From assembly GCA_944474755.1 (NCBI GenBank), contig OX104114.1, positions 30,528,962 through 30,592,961 on the forward strand: a stretch of 64,000 nucleotides of DNA, read 5' to 3'. Numbering within the stretch: position 1 is the stretch's first letter; every line of letters begins with the position of its first letter. The notes below the pieces were generated by a model that searched no databases, was not told the origin of the DNA, and saw nothing but the letters and a program-made list of their open reading frames with translations. Shown here piece after piece: positions 45,854-57,941 of the stretch. This stretch comes from Limnoperna fortunei (taxonomy: Eukaryota > Mollusca > Bivalvia > Mytilida > Modiolidae). A program made the position numbers and the translations under genes.

Positions 45854-48490
45854 CCCAATTCGGATTGCAGATTTAACAAACGGTACAAATGTAAATAATT
45901 TGGGACAAAGATGGCGTTGATGAGGTCTCATTCCATCGTAAATGTTGCATTTTAAAGAAAAACATGTCGTCAAACTTTCAAGTCGAATAATTATTCAGTG
46001 AACACTGAAAGTCTCAATAAATTATTTCTTGTACAGAAAATGTATCAATGTCGATGTTTTGGAGACGGAAGGTTCACCCAAACTTGACATTTGAGTTTTG
46101 ACCTTGCATACATTACTTTTAATAGTTGTGTACAGTACTGCTCAAATTTACCATGTCGCTTTCTTGCATTAAGTACTTTTGAGTTTATAAATAATAATTA
46201 AACACACCCGGAAAATATTCTTTTGATGATTTTTCTTATTAATAAATTGTTGTATTGTATGAAGACAGAAATATAGTCTCGATAAAAGTTATTATTTGTT
46301 ACAAAATATGTGGCCTTGATTGTATGTCGCCAAAAACCTATTAATGTATGTAACATAACTGAAATACTGCTCCCTGGACATAAAGCAAACATCCATCCAA
46401 ACAATCAATCTATTTTCTCTATAAAGCATGACCAATACACGTTTATTGACGTTCTTTTATTTGTTTTAGATTGAATCCAATTATCATCATAAGAAATGCT
46501 TATCTATGTTTCATTTAAATTGTTGTCAGCAACGAATAAAACAGCGAAATTTATTGGGTCACGTTTAAGAAATTAAGGTCCGTAACACCGTTTGTGAGCG
46601 CTGAAACACTAAAGACATTTAAATAATGTGTCATAACTGCTAAAATACATTGAAAAGCACTTCAGAACATCATTAATATATTACTTATATTTAGCACCTA
46701 AAGGCAAAATAATTTAAAATGCAGTGCCTTTATTGTACGTAACATATAATGTACGTAATGTTAATGTATATAACGGTAATTTACGTTACATTACATGTGA
46801 TGTTATATATTATTTTCCATTACACAATTTATTGTAGATGAGTTTGAGCCAATAAAATTATTTATATTTGTATTTGTATTTGTATTGTATTAATCTCTCA
46901 TATTACAATACAAAATGGGTTCCTGTTTTAATCCTCCATTTACTTTAATTGAGTTTCCCCGGTATGGTTCAACCATATCTTCTCTTGTTTATATACTATA
47001 CAATGATATATTTCGTAATTATGTTATTGATAGGTATTGTATGCAGGTAGTCATTGATCTTGTATTGTTCAATTAGATTTTTCATATTTAAAGGATAGTT
47101 TGTGTTAACGTTTACGTTTGGCATATATTTTGGCGGTGTCTTTGTTCAATTTGCATTTTTGCATTTTCAAAAGTCACATCGAGAGCTTGGGAAATAAAAA
47201 TGATGTAAAAATTATTTCTGGTTACTTATGAATGGAAGATCGATGAATACCGAAATCTTATTTATTTTTTTTTAAATTTCATGAAATTGTATTTTGTAAA
47301 ATTATTTCTTTAATTATTTCTCACAAGTCATTTCAATAATTGGTCGATCCGTTAAATTATTTTGATATGATTAATTGATTCTGGTTCTCCAGAGATTATT
47401 TCTTTTTCCACGCACGTGTATTGATAAGTAAACGTCATGCGCACCTAGCTTTAAGGTCAAAATCTCGCCAGTGCAGTGGAATTCCAAGAATGTATAGATC
47501 ACGTGACAGTGCGTGGTTGCTTCTTTCACCTTATTGTCAACATTCGTTTGGTTGTCATTTCCTTTTTCATATAAACATAAACAAATGCACGTGCTAATGT
47601 TTACATTTTCGACTTGGACATTTTCATTGATTCTTGTTAGAATTTTGTATAAGGTTTATTGTTAATCAACATTAGATAAAGGGTTTATATTTTATTGTAG
47701 TTTAGAAGTTACCAAGTGAAAGAGAAACATTTATTAATTGTTTTTGTTACAACAATAGTACTATACGTTGAGGGTAGGTTTGATATTGTTATTGTATTTT
47801 TTTATCGTGATTCGTATGTTATTCAATGCGCCTCATAAGATGAACAATGCTTTTTGAACCGGAAAACGTACGCATTGAACTTGTTTCAATTATTCTATAT
47901 ATTTCTTTTTTTTATTTTGTTATTTTTAGTTTAGTTTAGATTTAAGCAATAGTTATAAAAAATTATTTTTTTTTTAGTGTTGATAGGCCACGACGCATCA
48001 ATCAATAATTTGCGAATATTGATATTTTCAATGTAATTGTTGATTGTTTCTTTGAATTTGTTTCCATTGGTTATATGTAATTTGATATTTTCATTTCATA
48101 TACCTATGTATTGTATTTGTATTTTTAGGACTTTTTCTATATCATGAATTGAATAAAATAGATGTCAACACCATACTAGTAATTCTTCATGATTCCGCCA
48201 TGTTAAAGAATCCACCCTACATCAACTTTATTTTCAAGTCTTTCTAAACATTACTTTTGTTTTTTGTACTTTTCTTTATTCACTTTGTTACAGTTTTTGA
48301 CGATATCAACTTCCGGACGAAAAAAATATATAAAATCGACTACAGATTTTGTTAGCTTGTCCGTGTAAACAAATTAAATTGATACTAAACAATTCGTTTT
48401 AAATTTTTAAAATAAAACTTTGTTGTCATTAGTAACATTTCAGTTTGTTAAATTTTGAGGTTTTCTGCATAAAATATCTTAAATTGTTTT
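45854..48490. other. No gene recognised
   Basis: AT-rich. At 46845-46895 GAGCCAATAAAATTATTTAT followed by repeated TTTGTA units resembles the 3' tail of a non-LTR element on the + strand. Otherwise nothing bounded was seen. Confidence 0.4.
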
Positions 48491-48499
48491 CATCTTACA

Positions 48500-48735
48500 T
48501 TTCAAACGTATCGCGATGCTGTTAACAAGTAACGGGATGCTTTGAACAAGTTTCGATAGACGTTAGAAAGATAACAATTGTGACACGATCGGTCAGTTAG
48601 TTGGAAAAAGCAAGCCGATGCTTTTGAAAAATTAACCAATACTTTGTTCACTATGCGTAAAGTTTTGTTTCCATCGGCTCACTTTTAACAAGTTTCGCGA
48701 TGCTTTTAATAAGAATCTCGATGGTTTTAAGCAAA
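48500..48735 (+). repeat. Degenerate minisatellite, about 20-25 bp period
   Basis: The phrase CGATGCTTTTAACAAGTTTC recurs in diverged forms near 48513, 48536, 48616, 48675 and 48708, irregularly spaced. Boundaries are uncertain. Confidence 0.45.
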
Positions 48736-48929
48736 CAAGCCTATATAAATTTCCCTTTTGTGACATAAACGCCACTGATAATTGACCACTTTTTCAAAGG
48801 TTCATTACAAGGTCTTTCAATTCATTGTACAAATCTTTCATTTTCTGTGTTTAGTTTAAACATATTTTATTTGTGATAAACAACTAAAAGAACAAGACAT
48901 AAGTAGATACATACTTACGAATTCTTCTC

Positions 48930-49335
48930 CAATTGGGAGGGTTCCCAGTGCTCGAGCCACAGAGCAGCCCAGCGCGTCCCCGGGTGGCGGATAGGAGATA
49001 CCTCCTCGTTGGGGGGTTGTCAGGTCATAATACGGAAAGCCTGACCGCGGACCGTAGTGGGTAACGTGTTTGAAGAGTGCCACGCTCCTTGCACGTTAAA
49101 GCCCTCTTTTGTAGATTTCGAAAAAGAGTAGGCTCATTGTAGCCGCTACAAAAGGCTCAATTTTCCGCCCTACCCAAAACTCCATACTTTTCCTGTGGCA
49201 GTCAAAATGGTATTCCCTGTGACCCATCCCCCCACCATTTTCCATTGATTTATTGTTTGTTAACTTGTTCCCGTACTGAATATAGCTGATATACTGCTAG
49301 CTGGACGTAAAGCAGACATCCAATCAATCAATAAA
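48930..49335 (-). repeat. Dispersed GATTGATTG repeat, copy 3 (reversed)
   Basis: Minus-strand copy of 36441-36830. It starts TTGATTGATTGGATGTCTGC (near 49329) and includes CACGTTACCCACTACGG and ACGCGCTGGGCTGCTCTGTG. Read in one frame it gives HVTHYGPRSGFPYYDLTTPQ, a peptide also partly visible in copy 2 (HVTQYGFWSSFPYYYLAKPQ). Confidence 0.82.
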
Positions 49336-49489
49336 ACCAATTGACAATTCATAACAATAATAGTAAGGCATGTACATGGTATCTAACATAACAAAGTCAT
49401 ACAAAATATGATAAATTGATACATAAATTACAAAAGATTTCACTGTGAATGTACGTATGTATGAATGCACGTGCACGTGTGTGTATCAT

Positions 49490-51710
49490 TGAATATCATG
49501 TCAGGAGGAATCTATTTGTGTCATTTTTGAATATATTTCATCTTCCTCGGTACTGGTACTGCAACATATGTTTTCGATCTGCCTTGTCCATTTGCAGTCA
49601 TCAGAAAAGGTTACCCTCAATGGCATTGTACTCTTTGCAATTGCTCATTACTAAAAGACAGATTGATGAATTCTGTCTTTTGTGGTTAAAATCAACAAGC
49701 CAGCGTTTTGTCCATTGGTTAAGTAATTCTAAGTCTGAATTTAACCTTCTCTGAATTTCTAAGTGATCATTTAATGAATACATTAATGAGGTTTCGTCAG
49801 CAAACAACCTCATCATACAATTAATATTTTCTGCAATATCATCAATGTAAAGCAGAAATAATAAAGGACCGAGCAGTAAACCTTAATAAACACCTTCTTT
49901 TAAAACTAAACTGCATATGATGACGAAGCATGCTTAATAATATCTCGCTATATTTTTTATCCAACTGATTAATCTACCTTTGATACCATAAGATCTTATT
50001 TTTAATATAAGACCTTTATGCCATATACTTTCAAATGCCTTAGAAACATCACAATAAACTACGCATGTAGTTTGTCGGTGGTCTAAGGCCAATAAGATTT
50101 TCTAATACAATTCAATAAGCTGGTGATATGAGAGAGCGGGAACAAAATCTGACTGCAACTTGTAGCATTTTGTGGTCTAGGATAAAATATACGTGGAAAC
50201 TATTCTTTCAAAAACCTTTCTTTCCGAGACAGCTCAGTAACGCAACAGGACGATAATTAGAAGCGAATAATTTGTCACCTTTTATGAAATGCACTAACAT
50301 TGGCAATTTTCCAACAATTAGGAAATACAGAAGCACGAAAAGACAAATTAAATATAAATGACATAGGAAACACACACTTGCTGCTGTATATTTTAACATG
50401 TGATGACTTATATAGTCACTGCAGGATGATTTTCCTAATTTCAGAGAACTTAGTACGTCCTTAATATCTTCCTCTGTCAATTCATCTATGTCCAAAGAGT
50501 GGACCGTTCTTGGTAAGACATCTGGTAATTCAATATTATTTTCATGTAAACTAGAAATATTGCAGAATTAAGTATTAAGCAAATTAGCTTTATCAAAATC
50601 ATTAACGGTGATTTCCTTAGACGTTAATTCAATTAACTTTCTTCACATGGGACCAAAATGGTACTAGCTCATGTGGTCTGCATGAAGAAAAAAATGTTCT
50701 TTAGCATTGATAATCATGTTCTTAACATTGTTTCGCTAAATTTACAGAGATTAAGGGGATGCAGGACAATTTAAATGAAAATAATCTGTCAATGAATTTT
50801 CTTTAAATTCGCCAAGTAGTTAGTTTTTAATACAAGTTATCATAATTCAAAATAAAAAATAGGGGTTCAGAGCTTATTTTCGAGTGGTTGAGCACTGAAA
50901 TTTTAAATTTTCATATAAAATATGCAGAGAAAAGAATAAAAAAGCACTAAATAAAAGATTACAAAAATTCTGTCCAATGAAATTTTCTTAATTTTTGATA
51001 TAATGTCCAGCAATTGGTATACATTTTAGTGATGGAAAGAAAAATAGAGGTCTCTGAGTTAACTCTATGTCAATTAGGCAAAAACTAGTCAAAAAGTACT
51101 GAAAAATGGTATTTTTTGGTCAAAATTACCTCCCTTGTTAAAAATTTCTTTTTCATTATTTTTGCTAATACCAAACTCATTCATCGAAAAACTTTTTATT
51201 TCAACTATAAATAAAATGTAGTAATATTATAGGTACAAGACATTCATTATTGTTTCAAATTTTATTAAAATTAAGAAAGATGAAAGAAATTATTTTTAAA
51301 TTTACCATAAATGTTCGATCTATTTTGAAATTTTCACAAAAATGGGGGATGTCCTGGTGTCCTGCATCCTCTTAAGAGAAGACCCGCATATTTTGCCCGG
51401 TTGTGTAATCTGTTACGTAGCTTAATTGTTTTTCTAATTTTGGAGTAAAACCACGGTTTATCACGACCGTATCGTGATAGTTTTTGTCTTAGTACACTTC
51501 TTATCCAATTCAATAAATTTGTTAGTAAAAAAATTCGCCACAGCATTAACTTCATCACCAAATAATAAACCATCCCAATCAAAGTTATTAATGTCAGCAT
51601 TAAACTGGTTAAAATCTGCGTTCTTGTATAGCCAAATAAGACGCTTGTATTGTACAGAAATAGAGGTGTGTTATAAATCGTTTTTTTTAACCAGTTGACG
51701 TTTTATTTAG
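49490..51710 (-). pseudogene. LINE ORF2 with RT domain (Jockey-like), interrupted
   Basis: The largest LINE piece, read right to left. It opens with the endonuclease-RT linker (RLIWLYKNADFNQFNADINN and WDGLLFGDEVNAVANFFTNK near 51580; DKPWFYSKIRKTIKLRNRLH near 51430). A 617-bp TTAA-flanked element then interrupts it. The RT follows: LTEEDIKDVLSSLKLGKSS, ASNYRPVALLSCLGK (50240-50480), CDVSKAFESIWHKGL (near 50060), and the catalytic box MRLFADETSLMYSLNDHLEI (near 49790), where the usual FADD is FADE, a lost catalytic Asp. It ends near NQWTKRWLVDFNHKRQNSSI. Stops and frameshifts occur throughout. The N-terminal AP-endonuclease is absent. It cannot be active. Confidence 0.9.
50755..51371 (+). mobile_element. 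617-bp TIR element with TTAA target duplication, inside a LINE
   Basis: Left end GGGGATGCAGGACA (50755) and right end TGTCCTGCATCCTC (51358-51371) are inverted, matching 13 of 14. TTAA flanks both sides (50751-50754, 51372-51375). TTAA duplication is typical of piggyBac and Kolobok transposons. It splits the LINE between the RNRLHNRAKYAG segment and the following NLAKQ segment. Non-coding. It is younger than the LINE insertion. Confidence 0.9.
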
Positions 51711-51895
51711 AAATATTTTTGTTTATTTTCTGGACTTGGCTGTTCCATTTTATTATTTTCTGTTCTATTGATACTGTGGCAGCATTATTTTGCTATTTAT
51801 ATGGCATTCATTTAGCCCCTACCAATGTAATAAAAGTGCTTCATAGCCGTTCAGCATTGCCTACGGGGTTTAGATTATTTGACTGTTTGAAGCAC

Positions 51896-52876
51896 TGGTA
51901 AACCTAAACGGCTAAAATGCCCGACTTTTGGTAAAAATTAGAGTAAAACGGCTAAAAACTCTATTTTTAACCATTTTTCGTTATTTTAACCAATAGTCTC
52001 CAAAATTAGACACGAACTTTATTTTTAACCGAAAGATAATAATTTTAGCCCTGTCGACCGTAACTTTCTAAAGCGCTCAAGTGATCGCGATTTTCTGATA
52101 ACGTGATCGATAATCTACAGCTACTAGATATAAAGAAAGCCGCCATAACAGTTTAAATGTCAAAGTTATCCTTGTTATGGCAACTATTTCAAGTCTGTAG
52201 TTTAAAAATATGGAACGTAAAAGCTTCCAAAATTACCACAGACTATGGTAAATTATTGTCGTAATATATACATTGTTTATTTAATTTTGCGATGAGAACT
52301 TGCTTTTTGTGACATATAGTTAGACAAACGATTTGCATAGTGTGTTTTTATACTAATTGAAGATAATTAATCCACAGGTGTTACCTGTCATTTTGTCTGA
52401 ACATGGTTTATGAGTACACATCAGGTGTTAAACGGTGTTTTATTGATAATATCAACACCCAATGCTATATAAAATAATTAAACAATTCCGGTAAAAATTT
52501 TCGAATATTCATAATACGGCTTAATAAAGAACGCGTTTTTTGCTTTACATAATTTTTACTTTATGTTTAAGCCAAGTAATACCAATAATTTTATACGAAT
52601 TAAGAATAAATATAAAAATATATCTACGGATGTAGAAATATCAGTTAAAAAAAATGTATACGGATTATGGAAAAAATAAAAAAATTAATAAAAAAATACA
52701 ATCGAATTAAAATAGATTCGTCGTATCGGTATGTCGGAGAACAAATTCGTACGAGTTTTTTTTTATGTGCCAGTTACTCATCCGTTACCAGATATAACCG
52801 AATACACGTCTATTTTCAATACACGATACGGATTTCTGTGGTGCACCTGCCATCGCAATTGCAAGACAAAAGAGGT
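51896..52876 (+). repeat. Left arm of the long inverted repeat
   Basis: A 981-bp arm. At its inner end an ATG-initiated frame (52731-52875, MSENKFVRVFFYVPVTHPLP...) closes at a GTAAAC donor-like site. The right arm holds a similar frame at the mirror position (see findings). Confidence 0.9.
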
Positions 52877-55839
52877 AAACCACCACGGTAGCCGTCAAAA
52901 TGGTATCACAAGATTTTGAATTTTCATTCACTAACATTCGTGTTCATAAACATTGTCAAGACCTTAAATTTCATACTATAAAATAGAACAACAAAAAAAG
53001 ATCAGGCGTATTTTTGCAACTCAATTTTTTTTAAATAATTAACTTTGAAATGTCATTAAACTATAAACAGTTAATGACATTTATTCTAAAGTTACCGACT
53101 TTTTAAATTTTTTAATTGTTTTATTTTAAATAATTTTTCAAAATTTTTATTTAGCATTTATAACGTGTTTGTTTGAAGGGTTTCAAATAAGATTCTAGGT
53201 ATGTTTAATCACATTCTATACGCTTTTAAATTAATTTACATAACATAATTAAAAGCGTGAATTAAAAAGAATTCCGTATATTTTTTGACGTTCTATAATA
53301 AGAAATTGATTTTGCTTCATATTTCTATTACTTTTTAACTGATTTAGACATTGTATTGTAACTTTACCTTTAGTCTTTCGTTTTGACCTTTCGGGTGTCA
53401 CATAATAATTAAGCAATTAACAAACTAATATACAATTACATCACATATCTCTTACGAGTATCGCTAATTATTGCTTGTTGGACATTAATCACCGATGCAG
53501 TACGTGTTGGAATTGAAAAATATTGATATGATAGCTGAAAATAATGCACATAGTATATATAATTAAGCTTCTTTCATATACTATTTATGTATGACCTTCA
53601 TTGTCAAGACAAATATTATATGGTCCATAACTAGTTAGTTACGATGTGTCGATGGAACTGGTAGTTTTTTTTATTGCCGATCATCATATAAAATGAATTC
53701 TTCAACAGCAGGCTGGATCATCATGTCCTAACGAAATAGCAGTGACAAAATTCAATATCTATATAACATGACTCAAATCCACCGGGCAACAATATATGCA
53801 ACCTACTTACCACTGTCAAATAAATCAGACATGCATATGCATAGTTATTTACACATACAAAATTAATTTGTTTTTATCATAAAACTATTTTTATATGTTA
53901 TTGTTACTAAAACTAATTAGAATAATCACGTTTTGATATTTTGATTTTTACTCATTTTGTTTTGTTATGAATAATTGTTCTGCCTCTCTGGGGGCTCCAT
54001 AATTGGATTAAATAAAAATTTGTTTGTTTACAAAAAATAGCATGTAAACATACAGCATAAGAGGAAGAAAGTGAATGAAATAATAAGCAATCTCAGAGAC
54101 GGACATTAAAATATCATTGTTGGGGGGGGGGTCAAATCTTTATTGTACATTTCAGGTCTTTCATGATAGGCTTTTAAATTTTATTACTTAATTACATTAC
54201 AAATTACAATATATTCATTAAGTCACATTAGTTACACAGATGAAAAATGTTCACATTGTTGGTAATTTAGGAATCCAAATTTTTCTGGGAGTTAATTGAT
54301 TCTTGGTTGTAATACACTTGAAGGGCTCTTATTTCATCTATGTAGGCACATCTTATCTAGGGTCTATGGCAACCAGCATACAGAAAGGTATCCATTGTAG
54401 TTTCTTCCATGTCTTTTTATGGTTGTGGATATCCACTGCTGTCCTCCATCGTGATTAACCACTGCACCTATAAAATATAAACAGTCACTTAAATATAAAC
54501 AATTCACAGTAAAATCAAAACCTTAACACTAATTCTATCAAGTTATAGTACCAAACAAAATATTTTATGTGTCTGAACTACATAAATGTATATCAACACT
54601 TCTGCAGGTAATTAAAATATTCGTGTTTATTTGAAATTGTTTATTGGCAAGTATATGCTATCAAGCCTCAGGGGGGTCATAATTTTTATAAAAGTAAAGA
54701 AATGTCGTCTGCGCGTTAAAACATTATTTTTACAAGACACCTTTAGTAAGATACTCAGTTCATTGTAATCCAAGTGTAAATCATTTGTTTGATTGCGATC
54801 AAAGAAGTGTTCACCGGATTAAAAGGGTACAGTTTATTTGATTTTTTCCTGAGACATTAGCATACGGCACATGCGTAGTTCAATAAAGCAGAATTTCGAT
54901 CTTTTTATTAAACATGAACTAAGTTACGAAGGTACTTACATAACTAACAAGTATCTACTGTAGTTATTAAATCTATTTAAGTAGTTTTTGATAGTTGTCA
55001 CTGATAATTACCAACAATATTTGTAATTATTGTCTGCTGATTAAACCGAACCACATGTACGTTTTACCTCGTTTTGCACTTCTACTTCCGGGGGCGCTTT
55101 GTATACTGTAGTCACGGAAACGTTTGCAAGAGTTTAAGTTTAAAATATTTGATGGGGCAAATTTACTACCCGATACGTACTTTTGATAAAAGGAAAAAAT
55201 GAATGATCATTAAAATAACACAATAAGCCGCGAAATTGTAAATTTAACTTCTATTTTAAAAACATTCGTATCAATCCTTATCAAGGATACAAAATTCATT
55301 GAATAAAATTATTTATTATAAAATAAAAAAAGATTGATTTATAAATTAATACAACGGTCATTTGCAATTAATTATGAGTAAATTTACTGTTCACTTATCA
55401 CTCATTTATGGCTTCATTATACAAATAAAATATACAAGGCCTGCCAGCATACAAAATGCTAATTACAAGTGGGTTTACAACTAACTTACTCTTATGGCTT
55501 CGTTAGTGTGTGTCGTCGACCTGTCAATTAAGATTTGTATATACAAGGAGCCCATGTTTAACTAATAATGAAGTTTTTTTTTCATATATACTTTTTATGG
55601 ATATTTTCCAACTCCGTACATTGTTTCTATGGATTTCTTTCGGACCAGTATAAATTTATTCTTTAAATTTTAAATAAAAATGAAAGTATGTCTACAAACA
55701 TTTTTCCGCTTACATAACGACAAAACGGAAGCAAAAACGCAATCGTTTTTTAAACCATTTTACATGCGATAATGATACAAATATATTTTTTACCGCGATT
55801 GTTTTAGCTTATTATTTTATTAGGCATTGAATATGTAGT

Positions 55840-56110
55840 ACCGTTAAGAAAATGCAGGTAACGTTAGCAAAAATCCAACCTGGAACACCTGTGTATTCAT
55901 AAAAATGACCGGAAACACCCGTTAAATTGATTATCTTCAAGGAATATAACTACTTATTCAATTGTTCAATTGTCTTACCGTATCTGTATCAAAAGGCAAT
56001 ATATCATTAAAAAAAAGAAATAAAATAAAATAAATAAGGTATATATAATTTTAATTACATTCATTTACCATAGTCTGGAAGCTTTTACGTTCCATAATAT
56101 TTAGAAGCAA
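55840..56110 (-). repeat. Partial, diverged extra copy of arm sequence
   Basis: Shares with 56600-56850, in the same order, an AACACCTG..GT.TTCATAAA-like block, AATGACCGG.AACACC, ATTATCTTCAA, ACCATAGTCTG and GGAAGCTTTTACGTTCCATA. It is therefore a tandem, older copy of part of the right arm. Confidence 0.7.
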
Positions 56111-56170
56111 TAAATTACTTCAAAACAATATATTATACATTTTTGCATAACTACAATTTATTAACTTCTT

Positions 56171-57158
56171 ACCTATTTTGTCTTGCAACTGCGATGACAA
56201 GATGACACCTGCACCACAGAAATCGACATTGTGTATTGAAAATAGACGTGTATTCGGTGATATCGGGTAACAGATGAGTCACTGGCACTTGAAAAAAAAC
56301 TCGTACGATTTTGTTCTCGGACATACCGAAACGACGGATCTAGTTTAATTCGATTGTATTCATATATTTTTTTCTAAATCCGTATATATTTTTTAACGGA
56401 TATTTCTACATCCGTAGATATATTTTTATATATTTATTCTTAATTCGTATAAAATTATTGGTATATTATTTTACTTGGCTTAAACATAAAAGTAAAAATT
56501 ATGTAAAGCAAAAAACGCGTTCTTTATTAAGCCGTATTATGAATATTCGAAAAATTTTTACCGGAATTGTTTAACTATTTTATATAGCAATGGGTGTTGA
56601 TATTATCAATAAAACACCGTTTAACACCTGATGTGTACTCATAAACCATGTTCAGACAAAATGACCGGTAACACCTGTGGATTAATTATCTTCAATTAGT
56701 ATAAAAACACACTATGCAAATCGTTTGTCTAACTATATGTGACAAAAATCAAGTTCTCATCGCAAAATTAAATAAACAATGTATATATTACGACAATAAT
56801 TTACCATAGTCTGTGGTAATTTTGGAAGCTTTTACGTTCCATAATATTTAAACTACAGACTTGAAATAGTTGCCATAACTAGGGATAACTTTGACATTTA
56901 AACTGTTATGGCGGCTTTCTTTATATCTAGTAGCTGTAGATTATCGATCACGTTATCAGAAAATCGCGATCACTTGAGCGCTTTAGAAAGTTACGGTCGA
57001 CAGGGCTAAAATTATTATCTTTCGGTTAAAAATAAAGTTCGTGTCTAATTTTGGAGAATATTGGTTAAAATAACGAAAAATGGTTAAAAATAGAGTTTTT
57101 AGCCGTTTTACTCTAATTTTTACCAAAAGTCGGGCATTTTAGCCGTTTAGGTTTACCA
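56171..57158 (-). repeat. Right arm of the long inverted repeat
   Basis: A 988-bp arm, reverse complement of 51896-52876 with scattered substitutions and small indels. Its minus-strand ATG frame starts at 56334 (MSENKIVRVFFQVPVTHLLP) and meets a GTAAGA donor-like site at about 56171. Confidence 0.9.
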
Positions 57159-57303
57159 GTGAAGTACCTCCGGAAAAAACGCGATTTCTCGCGTCAGAGT
57201 AATCGTCTTTAAGTCTACACATACTTCTTTTGCATTGTTCGCGGGAATAAGTTTCCTGTGTATATCATGGTCTCGGGATTATTTTCATCACAGTTTATAT
57301 TAG

Positions 57304-57550
57304 GGGGCTCGGTTAAGGTAGTTCTATTATTGATCACGTATTCTGTCAACATTGAGGTTGCGGATTCAAGTCTGAGTGCGGGCAGGGTGTACTCGACTCC
57401 CATCTTAACTAACAAAAATTGTCGGTTTTCCTGCGCGATTGTTGGGAGTTTTATCCGTGTAATCCGGCTTCCTACCCCCAATAAAAAACTGAACGCAATG
57501 ATATAGCTGAATAATTGTCAAACAGTAGCTTTTAAAATTATTCAAACAAA
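57304..57550 (+). mobile_element. tRNA-derived SINE
   Basis: First of three SINEs in a row on the + strand. A worn head (CTCGGTTAAGGTAGTTC), B-box GCGGATTCAAGTCT, body GCAGGGTGTACTCGACTCCC, conserved end CCCCCAATAAAAAACTGAAC and GATATAGCTGAA, tail ATTCAAACAAACA. Confidence 0.85.
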
Positions 57551-57554
57551 CAGT

Positions 57555-57838
57555 TTACATCGTTGACCTAGTGGTTAGGCAGTTAAAAGTTATCTACTGT
57601 TGATCTCATGGTTTAGTAAGTGATCACCTTTCAGCACGGAGTTCGAGGGTTTGAGCCTTGCTATAGGCAGGATGTATGCGACTTCAACCTTAATGAAAGG
57701 ATTGCTATTTTTCCTTAGGGAGGTCAGAGGGTTTTCCCTGGTACACCGGCTTCCTCCTCCAATAAAAACTGAACGCCATGATATAGCTGACAAATTGCTA
57801 AAAGTTGCGTTAATCCTTATTCACACAAAACAAACAAA
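57555..57838 (+). mobile_element. tRNA-derived SINE
   Basis: Second SINE, starting about 5 bp after the first. Head CGTTGACCTAGTGGTTAGGC, degraded B-box region GAGTTCGAGGGTTTGAG, body GCAGGATGTATGCGACTTCA, end CCTCCAATAAAAACTGAACG and GATATAGCTGACAA. Confidence 0.82.
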
Positions 57839-57868
57839 TCAATTTTAATTTGTGCGTATTCTTTACAT

Positions 57869-57941
57869 GGTTGAATGGAGTCGTGGTGGCCGATTTGTTA
57901 TGGTTGTCAGCTGCTATTGATCACGTGGTCTATCAACACTG
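57869..57941 (+). mobile_element. tRNA-derived SINE, 5' part (split)
   Basis: Head GGAGTCGTGGTGGCCGATTT up to GGTCTATCAACACTG. The rest resumes at 61202 after the 3.26-kb element. The target duplication TCAACACTG (57933-57941 and 61202-61210) is present on both sides. Confidence 0.85.

Larger units (their letters stand above)
51896..57158. mobile_element. 5.26-kb element with about 1-kb terminal inverted repeats
   Basis: The ends TGGTAAACC...GGTTTACCA are inverted, and the similarity continues inward for about 980 bp (51896-52876 against 56171-57158). Landmarks on both sides include ACTCTATTTTTAACCATTTT, AGCGCTCAAGTGATCGCGAT, ATAAAGAAAGCCGCCATAAC, ACACATCAGGTGTTAAACGG and ACACGTCTATTTTCAATACA. 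The flanks TTGAAGCAC and GTGAAGTAC suggest a 7-9 bp duplication with changes. The 3.3-kb middle shows no transposase; it holds a LINE-like 3' tail (about 53990-54030) and a partial third copy of arm sequence. Very long arms with 9-bp-type duplications occur in foldback and Mutator-like elements; the class is inference. Confidence 0.9.

Noticed and set aside
45479..45973. 164-codon minus frame with two repeated hydrophobic blocks
   Set aside because: The repeat is only the 177-bp tandem duplication read through. 177 is divisible by three, and no motif or start context supports a protein.
49601..49816. Minus frame read as a host gene
   Set aside because: MRLFADETSLMYS is the degenerate RT catalytic box of the LINE.
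57215..57481. 88-codon minus frame and overlapping 82-codon + frame
   Set aside because: Both lie over a tRNA-derived SINE; open frames on both strands there are accidental.
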